A stretch of DNA of 64,000 nt from the NCBI RefSeq assembly GCF_000717185.1, contig NZ_JNYE01000003.1:62001-126000 (forward strand), read 5' to 3'. This document shows positions 21,268 to 31,647 of this stretch, piece by piece (position 1 is the stretch's first letter; each line of letters begins with the position of its first letter). The stretch comes from Kitasatospora phosalacinea. GTDB taxonomy: Bacteria > Actinomycetota > Actinomycetes > Streptomycetales > Streptomycetaceae. The notes under the pieces were generated by a model, which did not search any database, was not told the origin of the DNA, and saw only the letters and a list, made by a program, of their open reading frames with translations. A program made the position numbers and the translations under genes.

Positions 21268-21382
21268 TCCCGGGCGGCCTGCGGGCCTCCCGGGCGGCTC
21301 CCGGGCGGCTCCCGGGTGGTTCCCGGGCGGCTCCCGGGTTGCGGGGGGCTCCCGGGCGGCCTGCGGGTTTCCCGGGCGGGGC
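21268..21382 (+). repeat. Tandem GC-rich repeat, unit about 11 bp (CCCGGGCGGCT)
   Basis: About eight imperfect copies of CCCGGGCGG(C/T)(T/C) between the cold-shock terminator and the groEL operators. CCCGGG is itself palindromic, so many alternative hairpins are possible. No coding role is seen. Confidence 0.7.
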
Positions 21383-21402
21383 GTCCGCGGGGCCCGAATG
21401 GG

Positions 21403-21429
21403 CTTGCACTCGCCACCCGAGAGTGCTAA
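21403..21429 (+). promoter_or_regulatory. CIRCE operator 1 of groEL
   Basis: CTTGCACTC-N9-GAGTGCTAA; the canonical HrcA operator is TTAGCACTC-N9-GAGTGCTAA (16 of 18 arm positions match). It overlaps a plausible promoter, TTGCAC (21404) with 17-bp spacing to TAATCA (21427). Confidence 0.8.
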
Positions 21430-21438
21430 TCATTGGCG

Positions 21439-23208
<1,770 letters not shown>

Positions 23209-23243
23209 TCCCCCTCGGGATCCGACGTTCCACGCGTTCGCTC

Positions 23244-23277
23244 GTGAGGGCGGTCTCCTTCGGGAGGCCGCCCTCAC
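23244..23277 (+). terminator. groEL terminator with TTCG loop
   Basis: GTGAGGGCGG-T-CTCC, loop TTCG, GGAG-G-CCGCCCTCAC: a long stem capped by a stable tetraloop 36 bp after the groEL stop. Confidence 0.7.
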
Positions 23278-23394
23278 GGCGTTCTCGCCCGGGTCACCCC
23301 TTCGTGGGACGCTGGGCCCATGGACGGTTTCGGCGGCTTCGGGCCCGACTACCTTGAGGGCGAACAGCGTCATGAGGAAGAGGGGAGGCCGACG

Positions 23395-23976
23395 ATGGCG
23401 GTCATGGCGGTCGAGTCGGACCAGCAGTGGTCCTACCTGCTGGACACCTGGCGGGAGCTGGACGCCCCCGAGGGCTGGCGCACCGAGATCGAGGGAGGCC
23501 GGATCCAGTTGGTGCCACCGCCGGGCAAGCCGCACAACTTCATCGCCGGAAAGATCCACCGCGCCTTGGTGCGGCACCTGCCGGACGAGGTCGGCGTCTA
23601 CCAGACGCTCGGGACGCAGATCGCCCGGCTGGAGAAGCTGTACATCCCCGACCTGGTGGTCGTGGACTCCACGCTCCTCGCGGGGGACGACGACGACCCG
23701 ATCGACGCGGCGGACATCCTGCTGGCCGTCGAGATCACCTCGCGCAGCACCGCCCGGCAGGACCGGACGAAGAAGCTCTGGGGCTACGCGCATGCGCCCG
23801 TCCCGCTGTACCTGCTGGTCGACCGCTTCGACCAGCCCGGGCCGACGGTGACGCTCTACTCCGAGCCGTCCGACGGGGCCTACGGGCAGAGCGTGCGGGT
23901 GCCGTTCGGGAAGCCGGTCGAGCTGCCCGAGCCGTTCGGGACCACCTTGGACACGACGGGTTTCCCGGTGCCGTAG
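23395..23976 (+). CDS. Uma2-family (DUF820) putative endonuclease
   Basis: 193 residues of the PD-(D/E)XK-like Uma2 family. Visible features are WRTEIEGGRIQLVPPP, the catalytic region YIPDLVVVDS with VEITSRSTARQDRTKKLWGY, and VPLYLLVDR. Streptomyces genomes carry many copies with unknown roles. GGGAGG lies 9 nt before the ATG at 23395; an upstream in-frame ATG at 23320 would add a non-conserved leader. It appears to be a single gene. Confidence 0.85.
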   Translation: MAVMAVESDQQWSYLLDTWRELDAPEGWRTEIEGGRIQLVPPPGKPHNFIAGKIHRALVRHLPDEVGVYQTLGTQIARLEKLYIPDLVVVDSTLLAGDDDDPIDAADILLAVEITSRSTARQDRTKKLWGYAHAPVPLYLLVDRFDQPGPTVTLYSEPSDGAYGQSVRVPFGKPVELPEPFGTTLDTTGFPVP

Positions 23977-23998
23977 CCCGGTGCGGGACAATGGGCGG

Positions 23999-24358
23999 AT
24001 GGCCAGTTCCGACATCGAAGCCGCCCTGCACAGCGCGCGGGCGCTGATCCTCGCCGACCTCACTGCCCGGGACGTCGCCGACGCGGCGATCGTCTCGCTG
24101 GTGGAGGACGCCGTCACCCATCGCCGCTGGTGGCTCGAACAGTGGCCCGCGGGCTGCGAGTTCGTGCTCGGGCTGATCGCGCAGGACGTGCAGGACGCGC
24201 TGCTGGAGTCGTACGGACGCTGGCCGCTGTGCACGGTCTGCGCGGAGGAGGACGACGATCCGCACGCGCTGGGGGTCGAGCCGGAGCTCGGGGCGGATCC
24301 GCAGTGGGTGTGCGGGAAGCGGGGCGTGGTGGTGGCTCCGGTGGGCGGGCTCGCGTGA
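23999..24358 (+). CDS. Conserved hypothetical protein with CxxC motif
   Basis: 119 residues, including ALILADLTARDVADAAIVSL, VTHRRWWLEQWPAGCEFV and a C-terminal WPLCTVCAEEDD with CxxC. The ATG at 23999 lies 8 nt after GACAAT, a -10-like element, consistent with a leaderless transcript; an in-frame GTG at 23981 is the alternative. The family is unnamed to me. It is 22 bp after the Uma2 gene. Confidence 0.7.
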   Translation: MASSDIEAALHSARALILADLTARDVADAAIVSLVEDAVTHRRWWLEQWPAGCEFVLGLIAQDVQDALLESYGRWPLCTVCAEEDDDPHALGVEPELGADPQWVCGKRGVVVAPVGGLA

Positions 24359-24420
24359 CCCCGGTCGGTGACGTGTCGTCGGGGCTGCGGGTGCGCGAGG
24401 TGCGCGGGGCGTAGGGGAGT

Positions 24421-24918
24421 TCAGGCGTCCTCGTCGGCTCCCGGGGGCGGCGGGGCGGGGTCGGGGTGGGCGGTGAAGGTGATCCGGCCCAGGCCGAGGA
24501 GGGCCGCCGCGGCGGCGGCCAGCAGTTGGAGCAGGCCGAAGACCAGGTAGAGGATCTCGCCGGTGGCCAGGCCGGTGGGGTGGTCGGAGGCGATCAGGGT
24601 CAGCAGGAACGGGACGACGGCCGCGGCCGTGAACAGCAGCGGCCAGCTGCGGTCGGCGCGGTGGTGGGAGGCCAGGGCCCGGACGGCGGCCAGGCCGCCC
24701 AGGAAGAGCAGGGCGGGGAGCCAGGCGAAGGCGCCGCGCTGGTCGTAGTAGGAGAAGGACGAGCTGTCGTACCAGCCGTCGACGACGTCGGTGAAGCCGA
24801 GGAACAGGTTGGTCGCGCCGAGCAGGGCCGTCGCCGCGAGGAAGGCCCCGGCGGCGTCGAAGCGCGGTGGCCCGCCCGCCTGCCGTCCGGTGTCCGCGGG
24901 GGGAGGGGGGTGGGCCAT
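24421..24918 (-). CDS. Small integral membrane protein
   Basis: 165 residues with four hydrophobic segments: FDAAGAFLAATALLGATNLF, AFAWLPALLFLGGLAAVRAL, WPLLFTAAAVVPFLLTLIA and LYLVFGLLQLLAAAAAALLG. The N- and C-terminal tails are Pro-rich. The ATG at 24918 is chosen for GAGGAGG 7 nt upstream. No recognised family or partner. Confidence 0.7.
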   Translation of the reverse strand: MAHPPPPADTGRQAGGPPRFDAAGAFLAATALLGATNLFLGFTDVVDGWYDSSSFSYYDQRGAFAWLPALLFLGGLAAVRALASHHRADRSWPLLFTAAAVVPFLLTLIASDHPTGLATGEILYLVFGLLQLLAAAAAALLGLGRITFTAHPDPAPPPPGADEDA

Positions 24919-24996
24919 GGCGGGCCTCCTCGGTCGCTGGTGTCCCGGCATTCAAGTCGAGCACAGCGGACGGGTGATCGCCCGTCGGGCCGGGGA

Positions 24997-25626
24997 TCAG
25001 CCTTCGAGGGCGGCGAGTTCGCGGTGCATGTTGGTGCGGGCCCGGGCGTCGTAGCGGGCGTGCGCCTCGGGGGTGCGGTAGAGGGCGGGCAGGGCGAGGA
25101 GTTGGCGCAGGACGGCGGCGCGGCCCGCGCGGAAGGCGTCCGGGGGGACGAAGGAGTACTCCTCGCGGACGGCGGCGGCGTAGGCGTCGTACGCCTCGGT
25201 CCGGCCGCCGAGGACGGCGAGGTCGGCGTCGCAGAGCACCTCGCCGTTGCGGTCGCCGGGGGCGGGGTGGTGGTCGGTGGTGAGCCGGACGAGGCGGTCG
25301 ACCTCGTGGACGAGGGGTTCGGGCAGGCCGACCTCGCGCAGGGCGCGGCAGGCGAGGGCGGCGCTGCGTTCCTCGTTCTCGGAGCGGTCGGGGCGGTAGA
25401 CGGCGTCGTGGAACCAGGCGGCGAGCCGGACGGCGTCGGGGTCGTCGGCGTGGGCGGCGAGTTCGTCGACGCGGTCGAGGACGGCTTGGAGGTGGGCGGT
25501 GGTGTGGTAGCGGCGCTGCGGCTCGGCCCAGCGGGCGAGCAGGTCGCGGGCGTAGGGCTCGGGGTCGGCGGTGGCGCCGCAGCGGGTGAGCAGGTCGTGC
25601 CAGCGAGCGGACAGCGATGCGGTCAT
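24997..25626 (-). CDS. HD-superfamily metal-dependent phosphohydrolase
   Basis: 209 residues. RRYHTTAHLQAVLDRVDEL, the HD motif AAWFHDAVYRP and the later DHHPAP/CDADLAVLG provide the metal ligands of the predicted-hydrolase branch of the HD family. Substrate unknown. ATG at 25626; a GTG-type start 9 nt earlier is possible. Divergent from the ABC operon. Confidence 0.85.
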   Translation of the reverse strand: MTASLSARWHDLLTRCGATADPEPYARDLLARWAEPQRRYHTTAHLQAVLDRVDELAAHADDPDAVRLAAWFHDAVYRPDRSENEERSAALACRALREVGLPEPLVHEVDRLVRLTTDHHPAPGDRNGEVLCDADLAVLGGRTEAYDAYAAAVREEYSFVPPDAFRAGRAAVLRQLLALPALYRTPEAHARYDARARTNMHRELAALEG

Positions 25627-25705
25627 GACGCCCATTCTGCTCCCCGGGAACCGGGCGGCGGGTGTGATCCGTCCAATAGGTAGTTCGCCGACTTATGTCG
25701 CACAC

Positions 25706-25745
25706 TTGAGTAGTCGGCGTCCGGCGGCTATACATACTCGGTATG
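25706..25745 (+). promoter_or_regulatory. Promoter and inverted repeat of the ABC exporter operon
   Basis: TTGAGT (25706-25711), 17-bp spacer, TATACA (25729-25734). A perfect inverted repeat CATAC-TCG-GTATG (25733-25745) overlaps the -10 region. The arrangement suits a repressor, most simply the PadR protein encoded downstream. Confidence 0.6.
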
Positions 25746-25775
25746 CAAGACGTTCCGCTGTTCCGAGGGGGAGCC

Positions 25776-26495
25776 ATGACCGGATCGAACGCGCAGGCCG
25801 TCCTGCGCCTGGAGGGGGTCGGGCGGGTGCACGGCCGGGGCGCGGCCGAGGTGCACGCGCTGCACCCGACCGACCTGGAGGTGCGGGCCGGGGAGTTCCT
25901 GGCCGTGATGGGCCCGTCCGGCTCGGGGAAGTCCACGCTGCTCGCGCTGGCCGGCGGCCTGGACCGGCCCTCCACCGGCCGGGTCCTGGTGGAGGGCACC
26001 CCGCTGGAGGGCCTGGGCCGGGCCGCACTGGCCGACGTGCGCCGCCGCTCGGTCGGCTACGTGTTCCAGTCGTACAACCTGCTGCCCGCCCTGACCGCGG
26101 CCGAGAACATCGCCCTGCCGCGGGAGCTGGAGGGGGTGCCGGCCCGCACCGCCCGCGCCGAGGCGCTGGAGGCGCTCGCCGAACTCGGCATCGGCGACCT
26201 CGCCGACCGCTTCCCGGAGGACATGTCCGGCGGCCAGCAGCAGCGCGTCGCGATCGGCCGGGCGCTGTCCGGTCAGCGGCGGCTGGTGCTCGCGGACGAG
26301 CCCACCGGGGCGCTGGACTCGGCGACCGGCGAGGCCGTGCTGGAGGTGCTGCGGGCCCGCTGCGACGCCGGGGCGGCCGTCGTGATGGTCACCCACGACG
26401 CCGCCCACGCCTCCTGGGCGGACCGGGTGGTCTTCCTGCGCGACGGCCGGATCGTCGCCGAGGAGACCGCCGCCGGAGGGGCGGTGCGCCGGTGA
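25776..26495 (+). CDS. ABC transporter ATP-binding protein, MacB/LolD type
   Basis: 239 residues. Walker A GPSGSGKST (about 48-56), the Q-loop YVFQSYNLLPALTAAENI, the signature MSGGQQQR, Walker B LVLADEPTGALD and the switch His in VMVTHDAA are intact. This is the family that drives FtsX-type permeases. GAGGGGGAG precedes the ATG at 25776. Its stop overlaps the permease start by 4 nt (GTGA). Confidence 0.93.
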   Translation: MTGSNAQAVLRLEGVGRVHGRGAAEVHALHPTDLEVRAGEFLAVMGPSGSGKSTLLALAGGLDRPSTGRVLVEGTPLEGLGRAALADVRRRSVGYVFQSYNLLPALTAAENIALPRELEGVPARTARAEALEALAELGIGDLADRFPEDMSGGQQQRVAIGRALSGQRRLVLADEPTGALDSATGEAVLEVLRARCDAGAAVVMVTHDAAHASWADRVVFLRDGRIVAEETAAGGAVRR

Positions 26496-29191
26496 GCGGC
26501 CTGCGGGCGGTGCTGCGGATCGCGCGCCGCGACGCCTGGCGGGCCAAGGGCCGCAGCGCCCTGGTCGCCGCGATGATCGCGCTGCCGGTGCTCGGCGCGA
26601 CCGGCGTCGACGTGGTGCACCGCAGCGGACATCTGACCGCCGAGCAGCGCGCCGACCGGCTGATGGGCCGGGCCGACGCCCTGGTCGGCGCGTACGACCC
26701 GGGCCGGACGATCGAGCAGGCGGTGTTCCCCGCCGACGGCGTCCGCACCCTGCCGCAGCGCCCCGGCGCCGCGCCGAGCGCCGAGCAGCAGCGCGCCACC
26801 GACACCGAACCGGCCGCCCTGCTCGCCGAACTGCTGCCGCCCGGCAGCACCCTGACCCCGGCCCGCACCGGCCCGGTCGCCGCCGTCCGCACCGCCGACG
26901 GCCTGGCCCCCGCCGACACCTTCGAGGCCGACCTGACCGGCGGCCTCTGGCGGGGCCGGATCGACCTGGTCTCCGGCCGCGCCCCCGCCGCCGCGCACGA
27001 GGCCGCCGCCACCCGGGCGTTCCTGGACGCCACCGGGCTGCGGATCGGCGACACCGTCACCGTCCGCGGCCTGGAGTCCGCCCCGTTCACCCTGACCGGC
27101 ACCGTCGAGCACCCCGGCGACCTGAACGCCGCCGAACTCGTGGCCCGGCCCGGCGAGTTGTACCGGCAGCTGGACGAGGCGCAGGTCGCCGCCGGGCTCG
27201 CCCCGCAGACCCCGTCCGCCGAACAGGCCGCCGCCCGCAAGGCCGCCTGGCTGGTCACCCTGCCCGCCGGGGCGACCCTCGACTGGCCGCAGGTGCGCGA
27301 ACTCAACGCGTACGGCTACACCCTGGCCAGCCGCCGGGTCGCCGCCCACCCGCCCGCCGAGGCGCTGGAGCGGCAGGAGGCCGTCGGCGCGCAGGACGAG
27401 CGCGAACGCGCCCTGATGACCGCCGCCACCACCGCCGCGATGGCCCTGCTGGAGGTCGCCCTGCTGGCCGGACCGGCCTTCGCGGTCGGCGCCCGCCGGG
27501 CCCGCCGCCAACTCGCCCTGCTCGGCGCGGCCGGCGGCCGACCCGGACACGTGCGGGCCGTGGTGCTCGGCGGCGGCCTGGTGCTCGGCGCCCTCGGCGC
27601 CGCGCTCGGCAGCCTGCTCGGCACCGGCCTGGTCGCCGTGCTGCGCCCGTGGATCGAGGAGCGCGGCGGCAGCCGCTTCGGCCACCTCGCGCTGCGCCCC
27701 GCCGAACTGCTGGCCATCGCCGCCGTCGGCGTCGCCACCGCCCTGCTCGCCGCCCTGCTGCCCGCGCTCCGGGCCGGCCGCCGCGAGGTGCTGGCCGGGC
27801 TCACCGACCGCGACCCGCAGCGCCGCACCTCCCGCCGCGCGCCGCTGCTCGGCCTGGCCGCCGTCCTGACCGGTGCCGCGCTGGCCCTGTACGGGGCGGT
27901 CGCCGGGCCGGTCGCCGGACCGCCGGTACTGGCCGGGCTGAGCGTGCGCACCCTGGCCGTGCTGGGCGGCGCGGTGCTCGCCGAACTCGGCCTGCTGCTG
28001 TTCACCCCGCTGCTGCTCGCCCTGCTCGGCCGCCTCGCCCGCCACCTCCCGGTCGGCCCCCGCCTCGCCCTGCGCGACGCCGCCCGCCACCGCACCCGCA
28101 CCGCCCCCGCGGTGGCCGCCGTGCTCGCCGCCGTGGCCGGCGCGGTCGCGGTCGGCGTGCACTCCACCGGCGCCGAGGTCCAGGACCGGGCCGCCTACCG
28201 GCTGGAGCAGCCCGTCGGCGCCGTCCGCCTCCTCCTGCACGGCGACCAGGACGCGATGGCGCAACTGCGCACCGCCCTCCCGCAGGACCTGCCGGACCTC
28301 GGCGAGCGCGCCGACCTGTACGAGGCCGAGTACGTCTTCTGCGAGGGCTGCAAGGGCCTGGTGTCCGCCGTCGGGGCCCCGCGCTACGGCGGGGACGCCA
28401 CCCGTCCCGCGGTGGTCGGCGACCGCGCCGCGCTGCACAACCTGCTGGCGCTGCACGACCCGGCCGCGGAACAGGCGCTGCTCGCCGGGAAGGCCGTGGT
28501 CACCGACCCTTCCTACCTGCACGACGGGCGGGCCGTGCTGCGGATGCAGGGCGTCGGGCAGCAGGAGCGCGAACTGCGGGTCGACGCCGTGCTGGTCGCA
28601 CGCCCGGCCGCGCAGCGCTACGCCCCGCTGCTGATCTCCCCCGAGGCCGTCCGCGGGCTGGGCCTGACGGCCGAACCCGCCGGGGCCGTCTGGCTGCCGT
28701 CCGCGCCGGTCGGCGAGCGCGCCGAGCAGCGCGCCGCCGCCACCGTCGCCCGGCTCGCCCCGCACGCCGAGTTCGGCGTGGAGCACGGCTTCACGCCGAA
28801 GGACGACACGGTGCGGCTCGCGCTCGGCGGTTTCGCCGCCCTGGTCGTGCTCGGCGCCGCTGTGGTCTCCACCGCGCTGGCCGCCGCGGACGCCCGCCGC
28901 GAACGCGCCCTGCTCTCCGCGATCGGCGCCCGCCCGCGCACCCGGCGCACCGTCGCCGGACTGCAGGCCGCCCTGATCGCCCTGCTCGGCGCGCTGCTCG
29001 GCACCGTCAGCGGCTTCGTCCCCGCCTTCGCCCTGCTGCGCTCCCGGGCCGCCGGGGTGCTGGGCGGCCCGCCGGTCAGCCTCGCCGACGCCCCGTGGGC
29101 GACGATCGCGCTGCTCGCCCTGGGCCTGCCGCTGCTGGCCGGGGTGCTGGGCGCGCTGCGCCGGGACGACCCCGCGGGGTGGCGGGGGTAG
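26492..29191 (+). CDS. FtsX-family ABC permease
   Basis: 899 residues. There is an N-terminal membrane segment (about 22-38), a large extracytoplasmic region, an FtsX core with several helices (about 310-530), a second extracytoplasmic region, and a C-terminal FtsX cluster (about 765-895, with ALLSAIGARPRTRRT). CEGCKG in the second outer region is unusual. Such systems export peptides or lipids or act as mechanotransmitters; the substrate is not deducible. GTG start coupled to the ATPase gene. Confidence 0.9.
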   Translation: MSGLRAVLRIARRDAWRAKGRSALVAAMIALPVLGATGVDVVHRSGHLTAEQRADRLMGRADALVGAYDPGRTIEQAVFPADGVRTLPQRPGAAPSAEQQRATDTEPAALLAELLPPGSTLTPARTGPVAAVRTADGLAPADTFEADLTGGLWRGRIDLVSGRAPAAAHEAAATRAFLDATGLRIGDTVTVRGLESAPFTLTGTVEHPGDLNAAELVARPGELYRQLDEAQVAAGLAPQTPSAEQAAARKAAWLVTLPAGATLDWPQVRELNAYGYTLASRRVAAHPPAEALERQEAVGAQDERERALMTAATTAAMALLEVALLAGPAFAVGARRARRQLALLGAAGGRPGHVRAVVLGGGLVLGALGAALGSLLGTGLVAVLRPWIEERGGSRFGHLALRPAELLAIAAVGVATALLAALLPALRAGRREVLAGLTDRDPQRRTSRRAPLLGLAAVLTGAALALYGAVAGPVAGPPVLAGLSVRTLAVLGGAVLAELGLLLFTPLLLALLGRLARHLPVGPRLALRDAARHRTRTAPAVAAVLAAVAGAVAVGVHSTGAEVQDRAAYRLEQPVGAVRLLLHGDQDAMAQLRTALPQDLPDLGERADLYEAEYVFCEGCKGLVSAVGAPRYGGDATRPAVVGDRAALHNLLALHDPAAEQALLAGKAVVTDPSYLHDGRAVLRMQGVGQQERELRVDAVLVARPAAQRYAPLLISPEAVRGLGLTAEPAGAVWLPSAPVGERAEQRAAATVARLAPHAEFGVEHGFTPKDDTVRLALGGFAALVVLGAAVVSTALAAADARRERALLSAIGARPRTRRTVAGLQAALIALLGALLGTVSGFVPAFALLRSRAAGVLGGPPVSLADAPWATIALLALGLPLLAGVLGALRRDDPAGWRG

Positions 29192-29274
29192 CGCCGGCCG
29201 GGCCGGCGGTGGCGCCGGCCGGAGCGGCGGTGGCGCCGACCGGGCCGGCGGGAGCGCAGGCCGGGCTGGCGCCG
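29191..29274 (+). repeat. Four tandem copies of a 21-bp GC-rich repeat
   Basis: Units start at 29191, 29212, 29233 and 29254 with consensus GCGCCGGCCGGGCCGGCGGTG. They begin at the last base of the permease stop codon and run up to the padR promoter. 21 bp is two helical turns, so repeats fall on one DNA face. Confidence 0.75.
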
Positions 29275-29303
29275 ATAGGACGGTCGGCGATATATGTAGT
29301 CGC

Positions 29304-29648
29304 ATGACCGAACGCGCCCTGCAGGAACCCACCCTGCTGCTGCTCACCGCCCTCGCGGACGCCCCCCGGCACGGGTACGCGCTGATCCAGGAGGTCGACG
29401 CGATCTCCGGGGGGCGGGTGAAGATGCGCACCGGCACCCTGTACGGCGCGCTCGACCGGCTGCTCCAGCAGGGCCTGATCGAGGTCGCCGCCGAGGAGGT
29501 CGTCGACGGCCGGGCCCGCCGCACCTACGCCCTCACCGGCGGCGGGCGCGACCTGCTCGCCGCCGAGGCCGAACGCCTCCGCTCCGTCGCCGCCGAGGCC
29601 CAGCGCCGCCTCGGCGGCGCCGCCGCGCCCCGGGGGGCCACCGCGTGA
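29304..29648 (+). CDS. PadR-family transcriptional regulator
   Basis: 114 residues with the PadR winged HTH (LLLLTALADAPRHGYALIQE, then KMRTGTLYGALDRLLQQGLI) and a short dimerisation helix. PadR proteins repress nearby exporter genes. TATATG (29291-29296) ends 7 nt before the ATG, consistent with a leaderless start. Its stop overlaps the next gene by 4 nt. Confidence 0.9.
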   Translation: MTERALQEPTLLLLTALADAPRHGYALIQEVDAISGGRVKMRTGTLYGALDRLLQQGLIEVAAEEVVDGRARRTYALTGGGRDLLAAEAERLRSVAAEAQRRLGGAAAPRGATA

Positions 29649-30628
29649 GCACCGTCGCTCCCGGCGGGCAGCACCGCACCGGTGTCGCGCTGCGCGCCGT
29701 CCTCGCGCTCTACCCCGCCCGCTACCGCCGCGACCGGGGCGCCGAACTCGCCGAGGTGTTCGCCGACACCACCGCCGGAACGGGCCGCCTCGGCACCGCC
29801 CGCGAGGCGCTCGACCTCGCCGCGTACGGCCTGCGGCTGCGCACCGGGCTCACCTCCACCGCGCTCGGCGGCCGCCTGCTCGCCGCCGCCGCCCCGCTGC
29901 TCGCCGGCACCCTGTGCGGGCTCGTCGCGCTGCCCGGCGACACCCGCTTCTGGCGGGTCGCCGACGCGGCCCGCTCCGGGTTCGACGTCCCGTGGCAGCA
30001 GCTGCCCGACCGGCTCGCCCTGCTCGGCCTGACCGTCGTCCCCGTCCTGCTGGCCGTCGCGGCGGCCCTCGGCGCCTGGCGGGCGGCCCGCACGCTGGCC
30101 GGGACGGTCGTGCTGCTGGCCGCCGTCCGGCTCGGGATCCGCCTGCTGACCGCCGACGTCGAGCCCGGGGGCCCCTGGCTCACCGAGGCCGACGTCTGGC
30201 TGCTGCTCCTGGACGCCACCGCCCTGCTGCCCTACCTCGCCGCGGGCGCCCTGATCCTGGCCGCCCCCGCCGACCTGCTGGAACGCCCCGGCCGCCTGCC
30301 GGTCGCGATCGGCGCGGGCACCGGCCTGCTGGTGACGAGGGCTCAGGGCGGCTACGACAGCTGGCACCTGATGGACGGGTGGACGCCGCTGCTGCTCCTG
30401 CTCGCCCCGCTGCTGCTGATCCTGTGCGCCGCCCGCGGACGGCTGCTGCCCGCGGCGCTCGGCCTGGCCGTCCTGCCGCTGACCGCCTGGTTCAGCCTGT
30501 TCAGCCTCTGGGAGCAGGTCGGCGGGGTGTGGCGGCTGGCGCCCCTGGCGGCGGCCGGTGCGGCGGGTCTGCTGCTGACCGGGCAGGCCCTGGCGGCCCG
30601 TCAGGACGGGCGGGCGCGGGTCTCCTAG
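29645..30628 (+). CDS. Polytopic membrane protein coupled to padR
   Basis: 327 residues. A cytoplasmic N-terminus (ALYPARYRRDRGAELAEVFA, a motif often seen in proteins following PadR genes) is followed by about seven or eight hydrophobic helices. GTG start overlapping the padR stop (GTGA). Probably senses or assists the ABC exporter, but no enzymatic motif is visible. Confidence 0.75.
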   Translation: MSTVAPGGQHRTGVALRAVLALYPARYRRDRGAELAEVFADTTAGTGRLGTAREALDLAAYGLRLRTGLTSTALGGRLLAAAAPLLAGTLCGLVALPGDTRFWRVADAARSGFDVPWQQLPDRLALLGLTVVPVLLAVAAALGAWRAARTLAGTVVLLAAVRLGIRLLTADVEPGGPWLTEADVWLLLLDATALLPYLAAGALILAAPADLLERPGRLPVAIGAGTGLLVTRAQGGYDSWHLMDGWTPLLLLLAPLLLILCAARGRLLPAALGLAVLPLTAWFSLFSLWEQVGGVWRLAPLAAAGAAGLLLTGQALAARQDGRARVS

Positions 30629-30762
30629 CGGCCCTTCCGGGGGGACGAGCGGGGCGAACGGGACGCGAGTGCTGCGCGAACGGGACGCGAACGGGGGAGG
30701 AACCGGGGCCGAACGGCGGCGGGGGCTCGCCCGGGGCCTGCCGATGTGGCAGGCTATCGGAT

Positions 30763-31449
30763 ATGTCTAGACCAATGTTCGAAGTCATCGCGCTGACCCC
30801 CCAGGACGCCCGGGCCGCCGAGTCGGGCGGCGCCGACCGCCTCGAACTGGTCACCGACATGGCCGCCGACGGACTCACCCCGTCGGTCGCGGACTTCGCC
30901 GCGATCCGCGCCGCCGTCGACCTCCCGCTGCGCGTCATGCTCCGCGTCCGCGACGGCTTCACCCCCGGCGACCTCGACGACCTGCTCGCCCGCACCGCCG
31001 CACTGCGGGCCGAGGGCGCCGAGGAGTTCGTGCTCGGCTTCCTCACCCCCGACGGCGCGGTCGACCTCACCGCCACCCGGGCCGTCGCCGAAGCGGTCCG
31101 CGGCTGCCGCTGGACCTTCCACCGCGCCATCGACCACAGCGCCGACCGCTCCGAGGTCCGCGCCGCCGTCGCCGACCTCCCCGGCCTCGACACCTTCCTC
31201 ACCTCCGGCGCGGCCGTGGGCGTCGACGCCGGCCACGAGGTCCTGCTCGGCGAACTCGCCAAGTCCGGCGAACCCGGCTACCGCCAGCAGATCCTGATCG
31301 GCGGCGGCCTGCGCGCCGAACACGTCCCCGAACTCCGGGCCGCGGGCTTCGACGCCTTCCACGTCGGCGGCGCGGTCCGTGAGGGCGGCTGGACGGGTGC
31401 GGTCGACCCGGCGAAGGTCGCCGAGTGGCGGGCCCTGATCGGGAGCTGA
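30763..31449 (+). CDS. cutC: CutC-family TIM-barrel protein
   Basis: 228 residues with the CutC pattern: FEVIALTPQDARAAESGGAD then RLELVTDMAADGLTPS, VMLRVRDG, GFLTPDGAVD, TFHRAIDHS, LTSGAAVGVDAG and ILIGGGLRAEHV. Once linked to copper homeostasis in Escherichia coli, its true biochemical role is unsettled. CTATCGGAT lies immediately before the ATG, so the start may be leaderless. GTCTAGACCA, the core of a dre box, overlaps the start codon. Confidence 0.9.
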   Translation: MSRPMFEVIALTPQDARAAESGGADRLELVTDMAADGLTPSVADFAAIRAAVDLPLRVMLRVRDGFTPGDLDDLLARTAALRAEGAEEFVLGFLTPDGAVDLTATRAVAEAVRGCRWTFHRAIDHSADRSEVRAAVADLPGLDTFLTSGAAVGVDAGHEVLLGELAKSGEPGYRQQILIGGGLRAEHVPELRAAGFDAFHVGGAVREGGWTGAVDPAKVAEWRALIGS

Positions 31450-31488
31450 ACCACCAGCGCGCGGGGGGAGTCGCTGCGTGGGCGGGAT

Positions 31489-31626
31489 GGTGCAAGGCAG
31501 GGGCGCGGGGAACTGCGCGGCCGGGCGAGCACGCACAGCCGGATCGCGACGCAGGACAGTGCCTTGCACCGTCTCGCGACCACGCTGACGTGCGACTCCC
31601 GCCGCGCGCAGTTCCCCGCGCCCCTG
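31489..31626. repeat. Dispersed inverted-repeat element, full copy 1
   Basis: Bounded by CAGGGGCGCGGGGAACTGCG (31498-) and its complement ending at 31626, with a nested perfect pair GGTGCAAGGCA (31489-31499)/TGCCTTGCACC (31560-31570). The interior TGACGTGCGACTCCCGC resembles the copy at 51343-51471. It lies between convergent cutC and the HelD-like gene and may serve as a bidirectional terminator. Confidence 0.75.
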
Positions 31627-31647
31627 CCTTCGCAGCGCCCCTGGCTG

